From NCBI GenBank assembly GCA_015680685.1, contig MNCI01005809.1, forward strand, positions 10,474-51,816: a stretch of 41,343 bases of DNA. The letters are read 5' to 3'. Position 1 is the first letter of the stretch, and the number at the start of each line of letters is the position of its first letter. Shown piece after piece: positions 22,471 through 35,373 of this stretch. The position numbers were made by a program, and so were the translations under genes. Source of the DNA: Gnetum montanum (Eukaryota; Streptophyta; Gnetopsida; Gnetales; Gnetaceae). The notes under the pieces are model-generated. The model saw nothing but the letters and a program-made list of their open reading frames with translations. It was not told where the DNA came from and did no database searches.

Positions 22471-23889
22471 CTAAAAACTCATCCTTGAGTTATATTAAAT
22501 AAATGAAATTCTATTACAAAAACTATGGGGTGACTAAAACTAGATTTGCTATCATTACAATACTTGAGTGTTGCATTATAAAATCTTATTTAAGTGGATG
22601 TATTAAAAAATGATAAAAAGATTGGATAGATATCAAAATTTGTAAATTGGCAAAAGCGTTTGAAAAATCTGCTAATGATGAATCTTCATGATGTTGCTAG
22701 CAGTGAAAGTTTTTCCAACCTTGGTTGTTATGTTGGTGCTTCTCTTTTATGTAGAACTTTTTGAAATATGAACTAAAATTTCTCCTCATCATTCCATGGG
22801 TCTAGCAAACATGTGATGTTTGAACTTTAATTAGTGTATATGGTATTTGTTCATGAACATATCCTTCTCTTTCCTCCTCTTAGCCTCTTTTCCTTGCCTT
22901 GTAAAAGACCTTTAACTTTAGGCATTTCTTTTGGCATCATCCACAATCACCAAAGGATCAACATTAGTTTTGGTAATTTTTCCTTAATGATTAACCCTTT
23001 TCAAATCCTTGGTTAGCTCAAGATTTGAAAAAAAATTAGCATTTTAGATCAAGGTTATTACAAAATAATGTTATCCAAGGCTTTTAGATGACTAAAATCA
23101 TCCATTTTTTTAAGTCATTTCAATTATTTTTACTATTAGTTACTGTAATGTTCAAAAATGGGGTGTTAGATCATAAGTTTTCAAACAACTAAAACCAAAG
23201 GTTTGGTTCACAAGATTGCCAAAAAATATTGAATTTGGAGGATAGTTTAATATAAAATAATTAAAAATTCATCAAATTTAATAATAAGTAGGCTCAAAAT
23301 CATGCATAAATTTAGAAAAGTTGTCCATGATATCCTTGAAGATGTGATGTTTTAGTTCAGAGCCATGATCAACAAAATTCATGCACGTGGTTCCTTCCCA
23401 AAGTAGGCTCTGGCCATGATTTCCTTTCATAACCACTTCTATAGATGTTCATGGGTACCTTAGAAGTTAAATCTAAGTCATGTCTTTATTCCAAAACACA
23501 CACAACCTCCTTGGTTAGGATCTTGCACTATACTATACAAAATTATTAGGCATGTAATTGCATGCAACAATGAGGTGAATAATGGGATGAGAATGGATTG
23601 TAGAGATTGGGATGTGAGGTACCTTATCATGTCCACAATAGGCTCTAGAGTCAATTGTGATTAAGATGACCATCATACCTATTCATCCATGTTTCAGGCC
23701 AAGTCCATACCTTTACCAATGACATTGAATTGCATCATCTCAAACTTACCATCATAGGACCATCATAACCACATGAGAACATCATTACTCAACTAATGAA
23801 TCGTAAATTGGCTGGGTTGAATGGGCCTCATCAACTAGGTCCCATCAACATATGATCTGATGCATTGACATGGCCCTGTCAACGTAGTA
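22471..23889. other. AT-rich stretch, nothing recognised
   Basis: Presumed 3' interior of element III. No motif was recognised on either strand. The last 150 bp may be U3 of the plus-oriented LTR that follows. Confidence 0.5.
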
Positions 23890-24659
23890 TCTATTTTTGC
23901 TTATAAATACGTGGTCATCCACCATATTTATGGTAATATTTGTCATAGTGTAGCAGAGCTCTTGTAGTTTTTATTTCCTAGAGTTAGATATTTTCCCAAG
24001 TTCCCACAACAAGAGTCATTGAGTATATAAATCTTTCTTCGAGTAATGTTGTACTTGAGCACGGTAATGTGTGTAGCAATAAAGATGAACTTTCTAATAA
24101 ACCTTGGAACACTTTGTCTAGATTAAATATTTTCTTCATGCATTTAAAGTTTCATGCAATTCCCTTTAATGCTTTAAGTAATTAAGCTAAATTAAGCTAG
24201 ATTAAATAGTAATTAATTAAGCACATAAGTATGACCACTTCGCAAATGTGCATGATGCTTGGTAATCCCAGTAATGCTTAATGTTTGGTAACCCAGCAAT
24301 GTTATACATGTTCAGGATGTGTACGGAAAGTGGGACTGAAAGCTTATGTTAGGATTAGTTAGACCTTGGTTAGTTAGATTAAACTTGCAATTAAATTACT
24401 TCATGTTTTTCATCCTTTATTTGAAGCATCCAAAACATAAAACATAAAAATTAATAAAAATCATATACCTTAATTGCACTTAACCATACCTTTGCATATC
24501 ACAAGTGTAATTGGGAAGACAATCAATGATTGTCAAGGCTAGTTCTACTTCCTAGAAGCTAGTGTACTAGAAGACAAAGGGTCCATAGAATTCGACCAAA
24601 TTGCACATGAACGCTTAGTGATTCATATTGTTGAACATAGGGGTATTCGCCAATCATCA
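23890..24659 (+). repeat. Plus-oriented LTR of the same family
   Basis: Its reverse complement starts TGATGATTGGCGAATACCCC and continues with blocks matching LTR I (aatttggtcgaattctatgg, ttacacttgtga). The plus-strand TATA box TATAAATA is at 23900-23907. The U3 end was not found, and no tRNA-Asp-like PBS follows at 24660. It may be a solo LTR or a 3' LTR of an element lying the other way round. Confidence 0.65.
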
Positions 24660-24748
24660 TCAACAAAAGAAAATAAGGAAGAAATTTTGATTAATTAATT
24701 TCTTAAATGTTAAAATTTGAAAAAACTTGACTATTGGTTAGACAAATG

Positions 24749-25030
24749 TCTTTAGGCATGGGTAACATATCTTTCTAACCTCATAGCCAATGCTAATTCC
24801 ATTAGAGGAGTACCTTTAGGCATAAGTAACATGTCTTTCCAATCACATAATGAGACTAGTCCAAGTGATCCTTGGGATTCCTAGAAGTAGCCTACCTTTA
24901 GGTATGGGCAACATGTCTTTTCAATGGTATCCCATAAATCAATTTTCTTTTGTGAATTAATTAATGAGTAACTTGTGCTTTTCTTACCATAGGACTATAT
25001 TCAGGCATGGGTAACATGCCTTTCTAATGA
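24749..25030. repeat. Four spaced copies of a GGCATGGGTAACATG motif
   Basis: Words close to TTTAGGCATGGGTAACATG with TCTTTC following start at about 24751, 24812, 24897 and 25000. Spacing is irregular, so this is a set of diverged repeats rather than a clean tandem array. Confidence 0.6.
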
Positions 25031-26440
25031 TATGACAAAGCAACACTTATTCTAGAACATGCTTTCATCAAAATTAAAACATGAGTAATGATATAAACAC
25101 ATGAAGTGGTAAGAATCATAGAAGAAGTGTGAAGAATCAGCAAGTCCTCTTGATGCTACTTCCTTTTCCATTCACCCTTAGTCGTTTCCCTTTTCTTCAA
25201 GGCATAATCATCATGAGTTAATTTTAGTTTCATGTAAGAAGAACCATATTACTCTCATGATAAATATCTCTTCTTTATAAAAACTTGAGGGATGGATAAT
25301 GTGATCTCACTGCTTTACACCATTATTTATCCAATTGTCTTGATAGCATAGGTCAAAGCCCCAACCCATAGTATTGACTTATGCGTCATCACTAATAACA
25401 TTATTATCAAAACCATAAATATCCATAAAACACAAAGGAAATGACTTAAGAAAAGAGAAAATTATAAATAAAAGAAAAAATAACCAAAAATGAAAAATGT
25501 ATTAAGAATTGGAAAATTTTGAAGAAATAGAAAAATGATAAAAAATTGTAAAACAAAAAGTGAAAATGCACTTATCAATTCTTAATTCAAGATGAGGCAC
25601 TTTTCCCATGAATAAACTCATGGGCAAGCATTCAGAAAATGGGCCACACATTTCCTTAGTTATACACCAGAAGTTTCTTGTTTATCTTCTTTAGTCATTT
25701 ATGTTTCTATTTGTTAGCCTATTTAATATAAATGGCAATCTAGTTTTAATCATTTGGAGACATATATCCAACTAGACTAGAAAACATTTCTATTTGAGAG
25801 GGTCCAAAGATATTTTCTTTTTTATATTCTATTTTAGTTTTTGTATCTCCTTGTTTATCACTTTCTTTAAGTGAATGGTTAGGGTGTAAGATGTTATTTT
25901 GTAAGTTTTTTGTTTGGTTCATTTTCTTAGGACAAAACATGATAAGTGTGCTGGATGTTTTCATGCATCTTTTCGATGGTGTACTATTCTTATTTTCTAG
26001 TCACTGGGTATCTTCTGGTTTAGCAACTATTGTGTAGACATGTTTTTGAACACACACTTGTTCCTTAATTTTGTTGTGGGCTGATATAGGGATTGTATTA
26101 ACACTTTGAACTTTCAGCCCACAATTGTACCCTTTATCATTATTAGTAATGCATGGAATTTGTTGTCTCTCCACAGTGTCATGTTCAAATTATATGTCTT
26201 GTTTTGGAGTGGTGATGGTTATTGGCTTTTGCATAGGATTAGGAGACATTGTTTTTGTAAGGAATGAGGTTGCACCATATTTTCCTTGCACTAGTTCTGA
26301 TGAGCTAGTAGGTCTACTAGTTTTATTCGTACATGTCAGAACTGTCCTAAAGTGAGAACATTTCTGAGGAACTATTATCCCTTTGTATATTAATAGTATA
26401 CATTCTTCTATTAAGATTATGGTGTCAATTCTTCTTACAT
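25031..26440. other. AT-rich stretch, nothing recognised
   Basis: It lies downstream of gag III on the minus strand, where element I has protease. No protease motif could be read. A 72-codon minus-strand frame at 25746-25964 has no known motif. Confidence 0.5.
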
Positions 26441-28140
26441 TATTGATTCTGACATATGTTGGAGGGGAGTATGAGAGTATTGAGGATGTGATGAATGATA
26501 AGAGGCATGGGATGGTGATCCCATAAGAGATGTTATAGTTTGATGATATTCAAGAGGGTTGTAGTAGTAGTGAGTTGAGACATGAGTAGTAGAACCATTA
26601 GGAGAAACAGGTTGTTCAACATAGTATCTATAAGGGTTTGGCTAGCAATAAAGATATTGCTAATTTGATGATGGCATCCCCCATAAGTATGAGTTTTACC
26701 ATTATTGTTGATAGTAGTCTTGAGATTGAAGAGAAGTCCTACTTGGATAGTACCATTGGTTGTAGGACTGTCTATAATTGTCTTGTGGATAAGATAATCT
26801 TCTAGGCATTTTATTTTTCACAAACTTGGGATTCAAAGTAAAATCCATATACCCCTATAGATGTAACATTATTGGGTAATAGCCCTTTGGATGTTCATAC
26901 TGACAAATGTCACATCCATCTTCCTTCTCTAAATTTGAGTCTACAACCTCTTCTACTTAGCTTCTTTCCCTTTTTTCCGATAAGTGTTCTTTCATGTTTT
27001 CTTGTTCTTTTTCCTCTTCTTGTCTTGATCACTTGACCCTACTTGGCTTACCTTGTCCTCTAGGATTTTCAAGTTGGTTATAACACTTTCATCCATTAAT
27101 TTCTACATCTTATCTACCATTGCTTAAATCTCAATGATAACATTAAGAGCTACCTATTCTTCTTAATTGCAAATAAGGATTTCCTTTTTGTAAAGAGTAG
27201 GATCTTTGTTATATTTCTCTATTCTCTCCATTTTTCATAACTCTTCTTCTTCTTTTGCCACATGTTCAATTAACCTTTGTATCTGATGGGCTCTTAGTTA
27301 TGATAATCTTCATTGGGCATAGATCCTAAGGATCTTCCTCATTTTGTTACAAAGCCCATCTATGATGTGACAAAGTTTCTCTTTTTGAGAAAATCCATGG
27401 CTTGGGCATCTATGCAATAGAGAATAGGATCTACCCAAGGTTTCATCAAGGGATTCATGGCTTTCTTACTTCCATTCTTGGATTGGTTTTCTTAGATTAA
27501 GCACTCTTGAATAGGTTTGATATTTCTCGTTAAAGAGCTCAAGCATTATGGATCACTGGTGGATTCAATTTGATTTCAAAGATGTATACTAATTTTCATA
27601 TTCTTTTATTAGTATCCTAGGAAAGATCTTAAGATTTTGTCATTTACTTTCAATATTTTGCAAGGTGCAAGCATCATGGAAAGCTTGTAAATAATGTTGG
27701 GGATCAAAATTGTAGCCTCCCTCAAATTTAGGAATGTTATTCATTTCAAGCCATTTGATTTGAATTTCCCATTGATGCTTATGGGGTATTCTAACTACCT
27801 CCCTCAAATTTAGGAATGTTATTCCTTTCAAGCCATTTGATTTGACTTTCCCATTTATTCTTATGGGGTATTCTAATTGCCTCCCTCAAATTTAGGAATG
27901 TTATTCATTTCAAGCCATTTGATTTGACTTTCCTTTTGATGCTTATGGGGTATTCTAACTGCCTCCCTAATCTGTATCATGCTTTTAGTAGCTAATAAGG
28001 ATTCATCATCATTAGACATGTTGTGGTCATAATCTCAATTTCTATTTGTCTAATAGTGATGGTCTCGTATATGCTTCCTTTAGTACCTTGTATCTTGTCA
28101 TTGATCCTTATTTTTATCTCGATCTTGATCCCTTAGTTAA
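26440..28140 (-). pseudogene. gag: Gag III relic
   Basis: Minus-strand blocks match gag I and II in order: DDESLLATKS (28010), MNNIPKFEGGYNFD, HYLQAFHDACTLQN (27730-27650), then a zinc knuckle CDICQYEHPKGYYP (26922-26885) where the last Cys is Tyr, and a Tyr/Gln/Ser-rich tail. The N-terminus is cut near 28140, where LTR-like DNA begins, so ATG, leader and PBS are lost. A frame-breaking triplication sits inside. Inactive. Confidence 0.7.
27721..27966. repeat. 82-bp tandem triplication inside gag III
   Basis: The word ctcaaatttaggaatgttatt starts at 27721, 27803 and 27885, an exact 82-bp period. As 82 is not a multiple of three, the copies shift the gag frame, so the triplication probably arose after gag was dead. 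Confidence 0.9.
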
Positions 28141-28147
28141 GACATGT

Positions 28148-28400
28148 GATGTTTGATTTTGTTAGACCATTAGAAAATAATATAGAAATTTAACTAATTA
28201 ATCTAAGAATAATATGTAAAGTCTACACTAGCCTAAGTGATAAGCATTCGTATTAAATTATCATATACATCTTAAACTCACGTAATCATCGTTGTGTTAC
28301 TAAGTGTTCATTGTTGGATAATATATTTATGCTCAAAATTGGTTGTACTCATTCCACTATATTTAATGTACATATTTAAAGTAAAATATTAAATAAGTAT
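28148..28400 (-). repeat. LTR-derived fragment joined to gag III
   Basis: It shares gttagaccattagaaaataa and the tctacactagcctaagtga type block with 29656-29790, and the latter with the middle of the family LTR. Joining to the middle of gag implies a deletion that removed the PBS side of the LTR and the gag N-terminus. Confidence 0.5.
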
Positions 28401-29617
28401 ATGAGAAAGTAAATAGTAATTTACATACTTAGAATTAACCTAGGTTGCACAAAGCATCTCTAAACTCATATGGATGTCAAGTTGAGGTCAACATTCATGC
28501 TTTACAGTTGATAATTCTAACTATTCTTGTTTACAATTGTCATATGGGCTTTGTGTTTTTCAATACCCTCAATATTCACTTTTCTCTTCATGTTTAGGAA
28601 GTGAATGAATAAAGAATTAAGCTTCAAGGACATTATTTCTCTCAACCAAGGAAGAGTATAGAGAGCATGCCTTGTTGGTTATTTAAAGGTTATTTCTATT
28701 TTGAAATAGGGACCACAATAAGTATAAAAATCCACTTGAGTCCCATGCTATCTTAATAATAATTCCCTCCTAAAGAACTACATGGCCCTGATTCTTTAAG
28801 TACTACATCACATGGATATGTTGGTAGTATGAACTTTGGCCTTCAACATGGGCATCAACCCTTCTCTACAGAGTAAGGATTTAGACTTCGATGCATGTAG
28901 TATAGCAATTCAACTTAACCCTTTTAACGAATGAAGTTTCTTATGTGAATTCTAGTTCTCTTTGTGATCATGTATGTCTATGCATCTCATTGATCCCATT
29001 ACTTATATGAATATCTAAGGAAAACTCACTACATTCCTAAGCTTTAGTTCAACATGTGCTATGCACTTATCCTATTCTAAAGGTTTTTGAGTACATTGAA
29101 ATGTAGTCCATATTGAGTTTACTTTCGAATACTTTGTAACTTTGGGGCTTAAGGGTAGTTCCAAACAACACTCTCTAAGGTAATGCCATTACACTATGGA
29201 CATAATGAAATTTAAGTTTCAATTTTACCATATGTGCATAAGAAATGAATAAGTGTTATTTGGGTCATGCTTTAAGTGTTTCTACATTTTTCTTTCTTTG
29301 AAATTTATCTCTTAAAGGTAATCCAACACTATTACCATAGCTAGGCCTGATTATAAATAGGGGAAAACTATATTGCTTTATGTCATGTTCCCTCTTGCTC
29401 TCGTTGCCATTGCTAGCTCCATAATTCCATGTTAGCATAACTCATTGGTATAAATATCTTAATTCAAACCTAAGATTACTCTCAATAGACATGCCCACGA
29501 TTACTAAACTCCTTTTATGAAAGATCCTTTTCACATTAATTACAACACTTGTAATTGAAATAACACTATTTCATTTCAGTAAAAATTATATACATAAATA
29601 ACAACATGATAATTATA
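28401..29617. other. AT-rich stretch, nothing recognised
   Basis: No ORF, terminal repeat or motif was recognised on either strand. Confidence 0.5.
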
Positions 29618-29636
29618 ACTCATACCCCTTACAATT

Positions 29637-29790
29637 CATATGGTTAAGTGTAGTTGAGGCATATGATGTTTGATGTTATTAGGCCATTAGAAAATAATAT
29701 AGAAATCTAACTAATTAATCTAAGAATAAGAAGTAAAGTCTATACTAGCCTAAGCAATGAGCATCCATATGAAATTCATCATATATATTG
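29637..29790 (-). repeat. Second LTR-derived fragment
   Basis: The block ggttaagtgtagttgaggca matches the start-to-middle of LTR I (ggtttaagtgtaattgaggt), then it parallels 28148-28270. Ends are ragged. Confidence 0.5.
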
Positions 29791-32700
29791 ATGTGTCTTA
29801 TTCTATTTGAATTCTTTGTATCATCACACCATTTCACCAACAATTACATGACTCTTCTTGAACTCATCTTTAATCTTTTTTCTATTTCATCATATAGTTT
29901 GTTCATACAAGTTAATTTTCTTGGGTATCATTTTTCTTTTGCACAGATTCTACATGTTACTTCATTTTATATATAGGAAATGCATTTAACTACTTAACTT
30001 ACATATATTCTTATTAATTTTATTCAACACACATAATCATCGTACTTGATGTCTCCATGACAATGAACTAGTATTCCAACAATGATGAAATATTATGCTT
30101 TGAACTTTATAGATATCAAAATACCTAGAATTCTACCTATCACTAAGATCTTTGATGAGAAATCAATGAAATGACATGAAATTAAAGATCTTTGATGAGA
30201 TATAAAAAATATATGAGAGAAATTATAAGAATTGTGAGAGATTATGAGAGACTGAGAGACAAATGTAAGAGAACTAAAATTCCTTCTTTTTATTTCTTCA
30301 AATCTTGGATGTGATGAAATGAATAATGCAAATGATAAAAGAGTGTGTCTATTTTTTAGGGATGATGGAACACCTCTATTTATAGCATTGGTTGATCCAA
30401 ATTTATCATTTAGGCATCTTTTAGCATCATTATACATCATGTCTGAAATTTTCTATTTATGGAAACTTTTACAATCATAGGCCTAACCATGTAACTACAG
30501 TATGAAAAACATAATACTAAAGACATGAAATAAAAGTATATGAATAAAAAATTAAGATAGATATACCATTTAGACTATTACTTAACAAACAATTTCAATA
30601 TCTCCAAATGATTTTCTTGAGAGATGATCTACCACTACTAACTTTGGTTGAATATGTTTCTTGTTCTCCTTAACTATATTAGTCAAATTTCTAAATTCTT
30701 ATTTTATTTTCTCATATTTCTTTATCTGGAGCTACATCAAAGTGTCTCATTCATCCTTTTCTTTCTACATCAAAGAAAGTTTCTTTAGGGCCTCAATTAT
30801 ATCTTCCTCTTTCTATTCCTATACAAGTCTGAAGATAAAAAATGGATCATGGAATTAAGATATAAATAGATACACATTCGTATGACTTCATGATCCTTCA
30901 ATGTGCATTCCCTTCTAGAATCAAGCTAGTACTTAATACATTCATAGATAGCTTCTTTAGAATCTTTTACCCACAACTTGAAAGTACTCTCCCAAAAATC
31001 TCTATTCATTTTCCATTCATGGGCATAGGAAATTTATATTTTTGGGAGATAATTTTTAACTCTCAATAGCTTACAAATATCCAATCTTGGCATTTCTAAG
31101 CAAGGTTAAACAAAGTGAGAAAATTTCGTAAATCTTTACTTTTTTCAAAGGCATCCTCATCAAGTATCGCCAGATTAACAAATACATCCTCATTTATTTC
31201 TTCAATATAAATAGGAGTAGGGATAATGAGAAACTTATCTTTAAGTTTTCTTCCTACATCATGCTTTGCCTTTACTTCTTTTAATGGGTTGTTAGTATTC
31301 ACTTAGTAGGTGCGGTCTTACAACCACCTTCCAATTCATTTTACCTGAGCTCATTCATAGTACTATTGTTCTTATTCTTTTTGGATTTCTTTTTGAATTT
31401 CCTCTTGAATTTTATGCAATAATAGTAGTGGTAGTAATAATTGCATTAGATCTAACTATAATAGTCTCCTTATTTTGCAAATTTATAGCCTTTATTTCAA
31501 AAATAAAAACTAGAATTAGCATATATGTTGGGAAGTTGAAGGGCATACTTACACTTGAGAATCATTTCCATATATGTGTTATAGGGTTACCAAACCTAAA
31601 CTTAAATGAGGTTCCATCCTTGACTTTCAAAAGAGCTTTATAAAAACTGAGTATAGAACATGGCCAACTACATTTCAATCTCCATAGATGCACATAATAA
31701 AAAAATTTCAAGATACTCTACTAAATCGAGGTTCTATTATCAAAATAATCATTCCAATTTTTATACAGATGGAATAGATAGGCTCACTTAGGATATCAAC
31801 ATTAATCCAAGTAGTTGTCCTATTTACTATATAAGCTTGTTCTGTTTGAAAATCCTTGGTCAAATAACTCTTAATTATGCTATGTATATCAACAATGGAC
31901 AAATAGACATTCTTATAGTCAAATACATAGTACAAAATCTCCCCATTTACTAGGATATACATAAAATACCTTCATTAAAAATCTTGAAGATATCATCATT
32001 GTAAGATTTGACGTTTCTTAGTAGGTCTTCATTAGAAATTAGCATTGATGTTGGGATGACTGTTGTGGCATAGTCTTTCATGCCTATCTCAACCAATTGC
32101 TTATGAACTTCAATTTCTACCATCAACTCATACCCCTTATAATTCATGGCCAACTCATACCCCTTATAATTCATATGGTACTTCTTCAAATTTATTTTGG
32201 TAATGTGCATTTAAATTTAGGAATTCCAAATTTGTGGTAGGGCTAGCACTTAGCATGTGTATGAAAATTTTTTCCCTAATTTCTCTTTCTCACTTGTAGT
32301 ACCTCGAATTAACAAAAATGATAATTTTACTCTTACACCCAATACTCTTTATTTGATCATATTTAACTTTTTCATAGGTAACATGCTTTGTAAACAATGT
32401 AATAGTATGTGTTTTACAAAACATATTTGAAAATATTACAATCATGAGTCTTAGTAAAGTTAATTCAATTTAACTCATTCTAATGATATTTTGATTATCT
32501 TAAATTTTGATACAATAGATATGAGGCATAGGGTTTCTTTTACGGAAACTTAACATTTTTTCTTTAGAATAAATTTCATGATTTTTTCATGGGTCTTTGT
32601 TACTACTTATTAGATCTAAAATTTTGATTTTAATATTGATTCTTAGGCTTATTAGCATAGCTTTTTTGTACCTTACTAGCTCCTCCATAATCTTGAATAA

Positions 32701-33101
32701 TATTCTAAAGATTGTTCAACTTGTCTTCCATTCTTTGCAAAATGTACATGATATATTCCAAACAATGTTCTACCAAAGAACCTTATCATTGAATAGCAAA
32801 CAATTCTTGATATTTTTTAAGATATATAAGGGGTTTGTCAAATGTACTTCTAGATCTCATAAGTTCCTTATGAACCTTCTTCATTCTTTGATTTATATTT
32901 TCTCTTGTCTTTCCTTCAACACAAATCTTCTTTTCTTGCCTTGAATATCTTCTTTGTTGGTTCTCTATTTATTATTACTTCTAATGATTACAATTAGTTA
33001 GGAATCATCATGTTAGCTAACTATTCTTCCCAACTATAGTTCTTCTCCAACCATCATTCAATTAGTCTACTAGTTATCACTTTTTCTTAACCAAATTATT
33101 A
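29791..33101 (-). pseudogene. Unrecognised minus-strand element interior
   Basis: It lies downstream of an initiator-Met-type PBS, so it should be the interior of a minus-strand reverse-transcribing element. Open segments are 32210-31950 (with an in-frame 9-residue duplication MNYKGYELA), 31962-31708 (one frame off from the previous, so a frameshift lies between) and 31302-31096 (Asp/Glu-rich, with IPTPIYIEEINEDVFVNLAI). None matched a family I can name. No zinc knuckle, protease, integrase or RT motif was read. A Ty1/copia element is the first guess; an old endogenous pararetrovirus uses the same primer and is not excluded. Confidence 0.3.
32124..32177. repeat. 27-bp tandem duplication
   Basis: The word caactcataccccttataat starts at 32124 and 32151. 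A near copy lies at 29618-29643, at the edge of an LTR fragment. Confidence 0.75.
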
Positions 33102-33112
33102 CTTTGATACCA
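33102..33112 (-). promoter_or_regulatory. Initiator-Met tRNA-type primer-binding site
   Basis: The minus strand reads TGGTATCAAAG, one base different from TGGTATCAGAG, and directly follows an LTR-like end ATTATAACA. Confidence 0.6.
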
Positions 33113-33330
33113 TGTTATAATTGGGTTTTACATCATATGATAACTCTAATTAGCCAATAATCTTATGGTTATGAGTCTAATTGAATGAATAGTCAATGTG
33201 TTTTCTTTGTAAAAATTCTTAACACTAAAATATGTTTTATGAATATCATATATTTGAATTAAGTTATAATATTTGCTACAACATTTTATTGATCTTGCTA
33301 TGAAGACCATAGTCATCCCTAACCAACTTA
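33113..33330 (-). repeat. Possible short LTR next to the Met-type PBS
   Basis: The plus strand begins TGTTATAATTGGG at the PBS. The outer end is a guess; no matching second LTR was found. Confidence 0.3.
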
Positions 33331-33401
33331 TAATATATGAAAATGATAAGGAAGGATAATCTAGATATGGAAGTGTATGAATCCATTGGCTAAAGATTCC
33401 A

Positions 33402-34415
33402 ATGAGAGGGAATCCAATTTGTCAAATGAGAATTCTGAGGGCTCCAACTGTGGCAACTACTTCTTCTCCTAGCAAGCTTGATGAGGAGGATGAAGCAAGA
33501 CTTCCTAGAGTATTTCATAATGCTACAAGACTCCCATATGTTGAGTCGAATACTTTCAATGGTGTAGATTGCACCAATGCTTTTTCAAATTGGCTAAAGG
33601 TATTTGACAAGCATTTGGAGTTGGAAGAGGTACCAAATCATTTAACGGTACCTATTGCTAAATCTAGATTAGAAGGTATGACTTCTACCTAGTGGGAAAA
33701 GAAGCCCTAGGGTTATGAAAGACAAAATGGTTAACCCATCAAAGATTGAAATAGGATGAAATATAGGTTGAGAAGGGAATTTTAATAACCTCTTTAGATG
33801 CAAGAAATCATTATGAAATTAACATTCCTAAGAAAGGTAACAAGGACATCAAAGAATTCTACATTGAGTTTTGTGATCTATTCTAACAAGCTAAAGTGAA
33901 CTGGGAGGAGCATGAACATGCTTCAATCTTTTTAGGAGGTCTCAAAATGATGTACTAGTAGAAGTTGTCTTTTAATGAGCCATAAACTCTTGATAAGGCT
34001 TACGATTTGATACTCTAGGAAAAAAACAAACTAAGTGGATTTGGAAACAAGAGCAAACAATCTTCTAACAGGAAGGAAAAGGGATCCAAATTAGAGAAGA
34101 ATCTAAGTCAAAATCTAAAGAAAAGAATGATATCCATGATAAGAAGATAATAAAATGTGATAAGAAGGGAAAAACCAAGAAGAAAAAAGGTAAGGGATGC
34201 AAGGGTTAAGATAGCAGATCATCTAAGGTTTAATGCTTCAAGTGTGAAGAATGGGGACACAAGCAATGGGAAAGTCCACTTCACAAGGTAGCTAAGGACA
34301 AAGATGTGCAAACCATGGAGGTGAATGATACATCCAATCAAGCTCTTCAAAGAGGTAATCCTAATGTTCCCAAGATTGATGAAGTTTCTAAATTAAATTC
34401 TTGTGCATTCATGGG
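33402..34415 (+). pseudogene. gag: Ty3/gypsy-type gag V, cut by LTR IVa
   Basis: ATG at 33402 opens 96 codons to a TAG; the frame then continues with several stops and at least one shift. Motifs: NTFNGVDCTNAFSNWLKVFD, IAKSRLEG before WEKK, PIKDWNRM-like text, then LDKAYDLI. Near 34232-34274 a knuckle reads CFKCEEWGHKQWES, that is C-X2-C-X4-H with the last Cys as Ser. This is a different gag type from I-III and lies on the opposite strand. The reading stops at 34415, where the LTR IVa insertion begins. The rest is not in the window on the visible side. Confidence 0.65.
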
Positions 34416-35373
34416 TGATGAGTGGTGAGGTACCCCTACACTCAACCATACGAAACGAGCATAGCACACGCGATCCGATCAAACTTCGCAGACGAACTAC
34501 TTGTGGCACCTAGATAGTTATCCTTAGGTCGCAGTTTGTTGTCTTCCCACCTGGACTAGTATTTATATTTATCACATATGGTTTACTCCAGAGTGAGGTG
34601 TATGATGTGTTCCTAATTCTAATGCTACTCCTGAAGGCAGTGGAAAATAATATTAACTAAGCTAAGCTAGGAGGAAAAGGGTAAGAGAATCTAATCTAGC
34701 CAAAGTGTGACGAGCAACAGATTCCTTGATCAACCGTACACATCTTGGACCTCATGCACAGCTACCACTAGGATTACCAAGCGCAGATCCTAGGTACGCC
34801 ACTAGGCTACCAAGTAGTCACACTTAATGCTCGTAATCAAGTTGTACTTGTACCACGTTACTAGCCTAAGTGCGATGAGCAACCGATTCCTTAACTAATC
34901 GTACACATCTTGGTGCACGACTACCACTGGGATTACCAAGCCTAGATCCTAGGTACGCCACTGGGATTAAATCAAGTCGTACTCATTCCACATTAAAATA
35001 ATTAAATAAACAAAGTGACTGCTACAATGATGAAGTAATCATAATCTTTATTGCCGGTCATGTGCATGTCCAAGTACGTCACACTCGAATAAAGGATGCT
35101 GTACAATTACATTCATCACACTGCAGGAAAACACGAGAAAATAAACTATCTCTAGAGTGGCCAAACTACCAGAGCTTCGCTACTTCTAACTCCTAACTAA
35201 TAACTAATTATGAACAAGGGAGAGCCGCTTCTTATTTATAGACATTGCAACGAACTACGATATCGCGTACATGATATCGTAGGGAAGACGCGATATCGCG
35301 TACGCAATATTGTGGGGGATGTGATATCGCAATAGACGCGATATCGTGGCTTATGCAATATTGTGTCCCATCA
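34416..35373 (-). repeat. LTR IVa
   Basis: It starts TGATGAGTGGTGAGGTACCCC and ends CCATCA before the PPT. The minus-strand TATA box CTATAAATA is at 35233-35241. U3 (35257-35365) holds palindromes GCGATATCGC and ACGATATC...GATATCGT. The transcribed part holds two copies of a block with agcaaccgattcctt (about 34710 and 34880). Confidence 0.88.

Noticed and set aside
26125-26355. Plus-strand 76-codon frame
   Set aside because: No motif, and it lies next to minus-strand gag III; it is probably a chance frame.
29791-33101. Firm call of an endogenous pararetrovirus
   Set aside because: Only the primer site fits; no movement protein, coat zinc finger or RT motif could be read.
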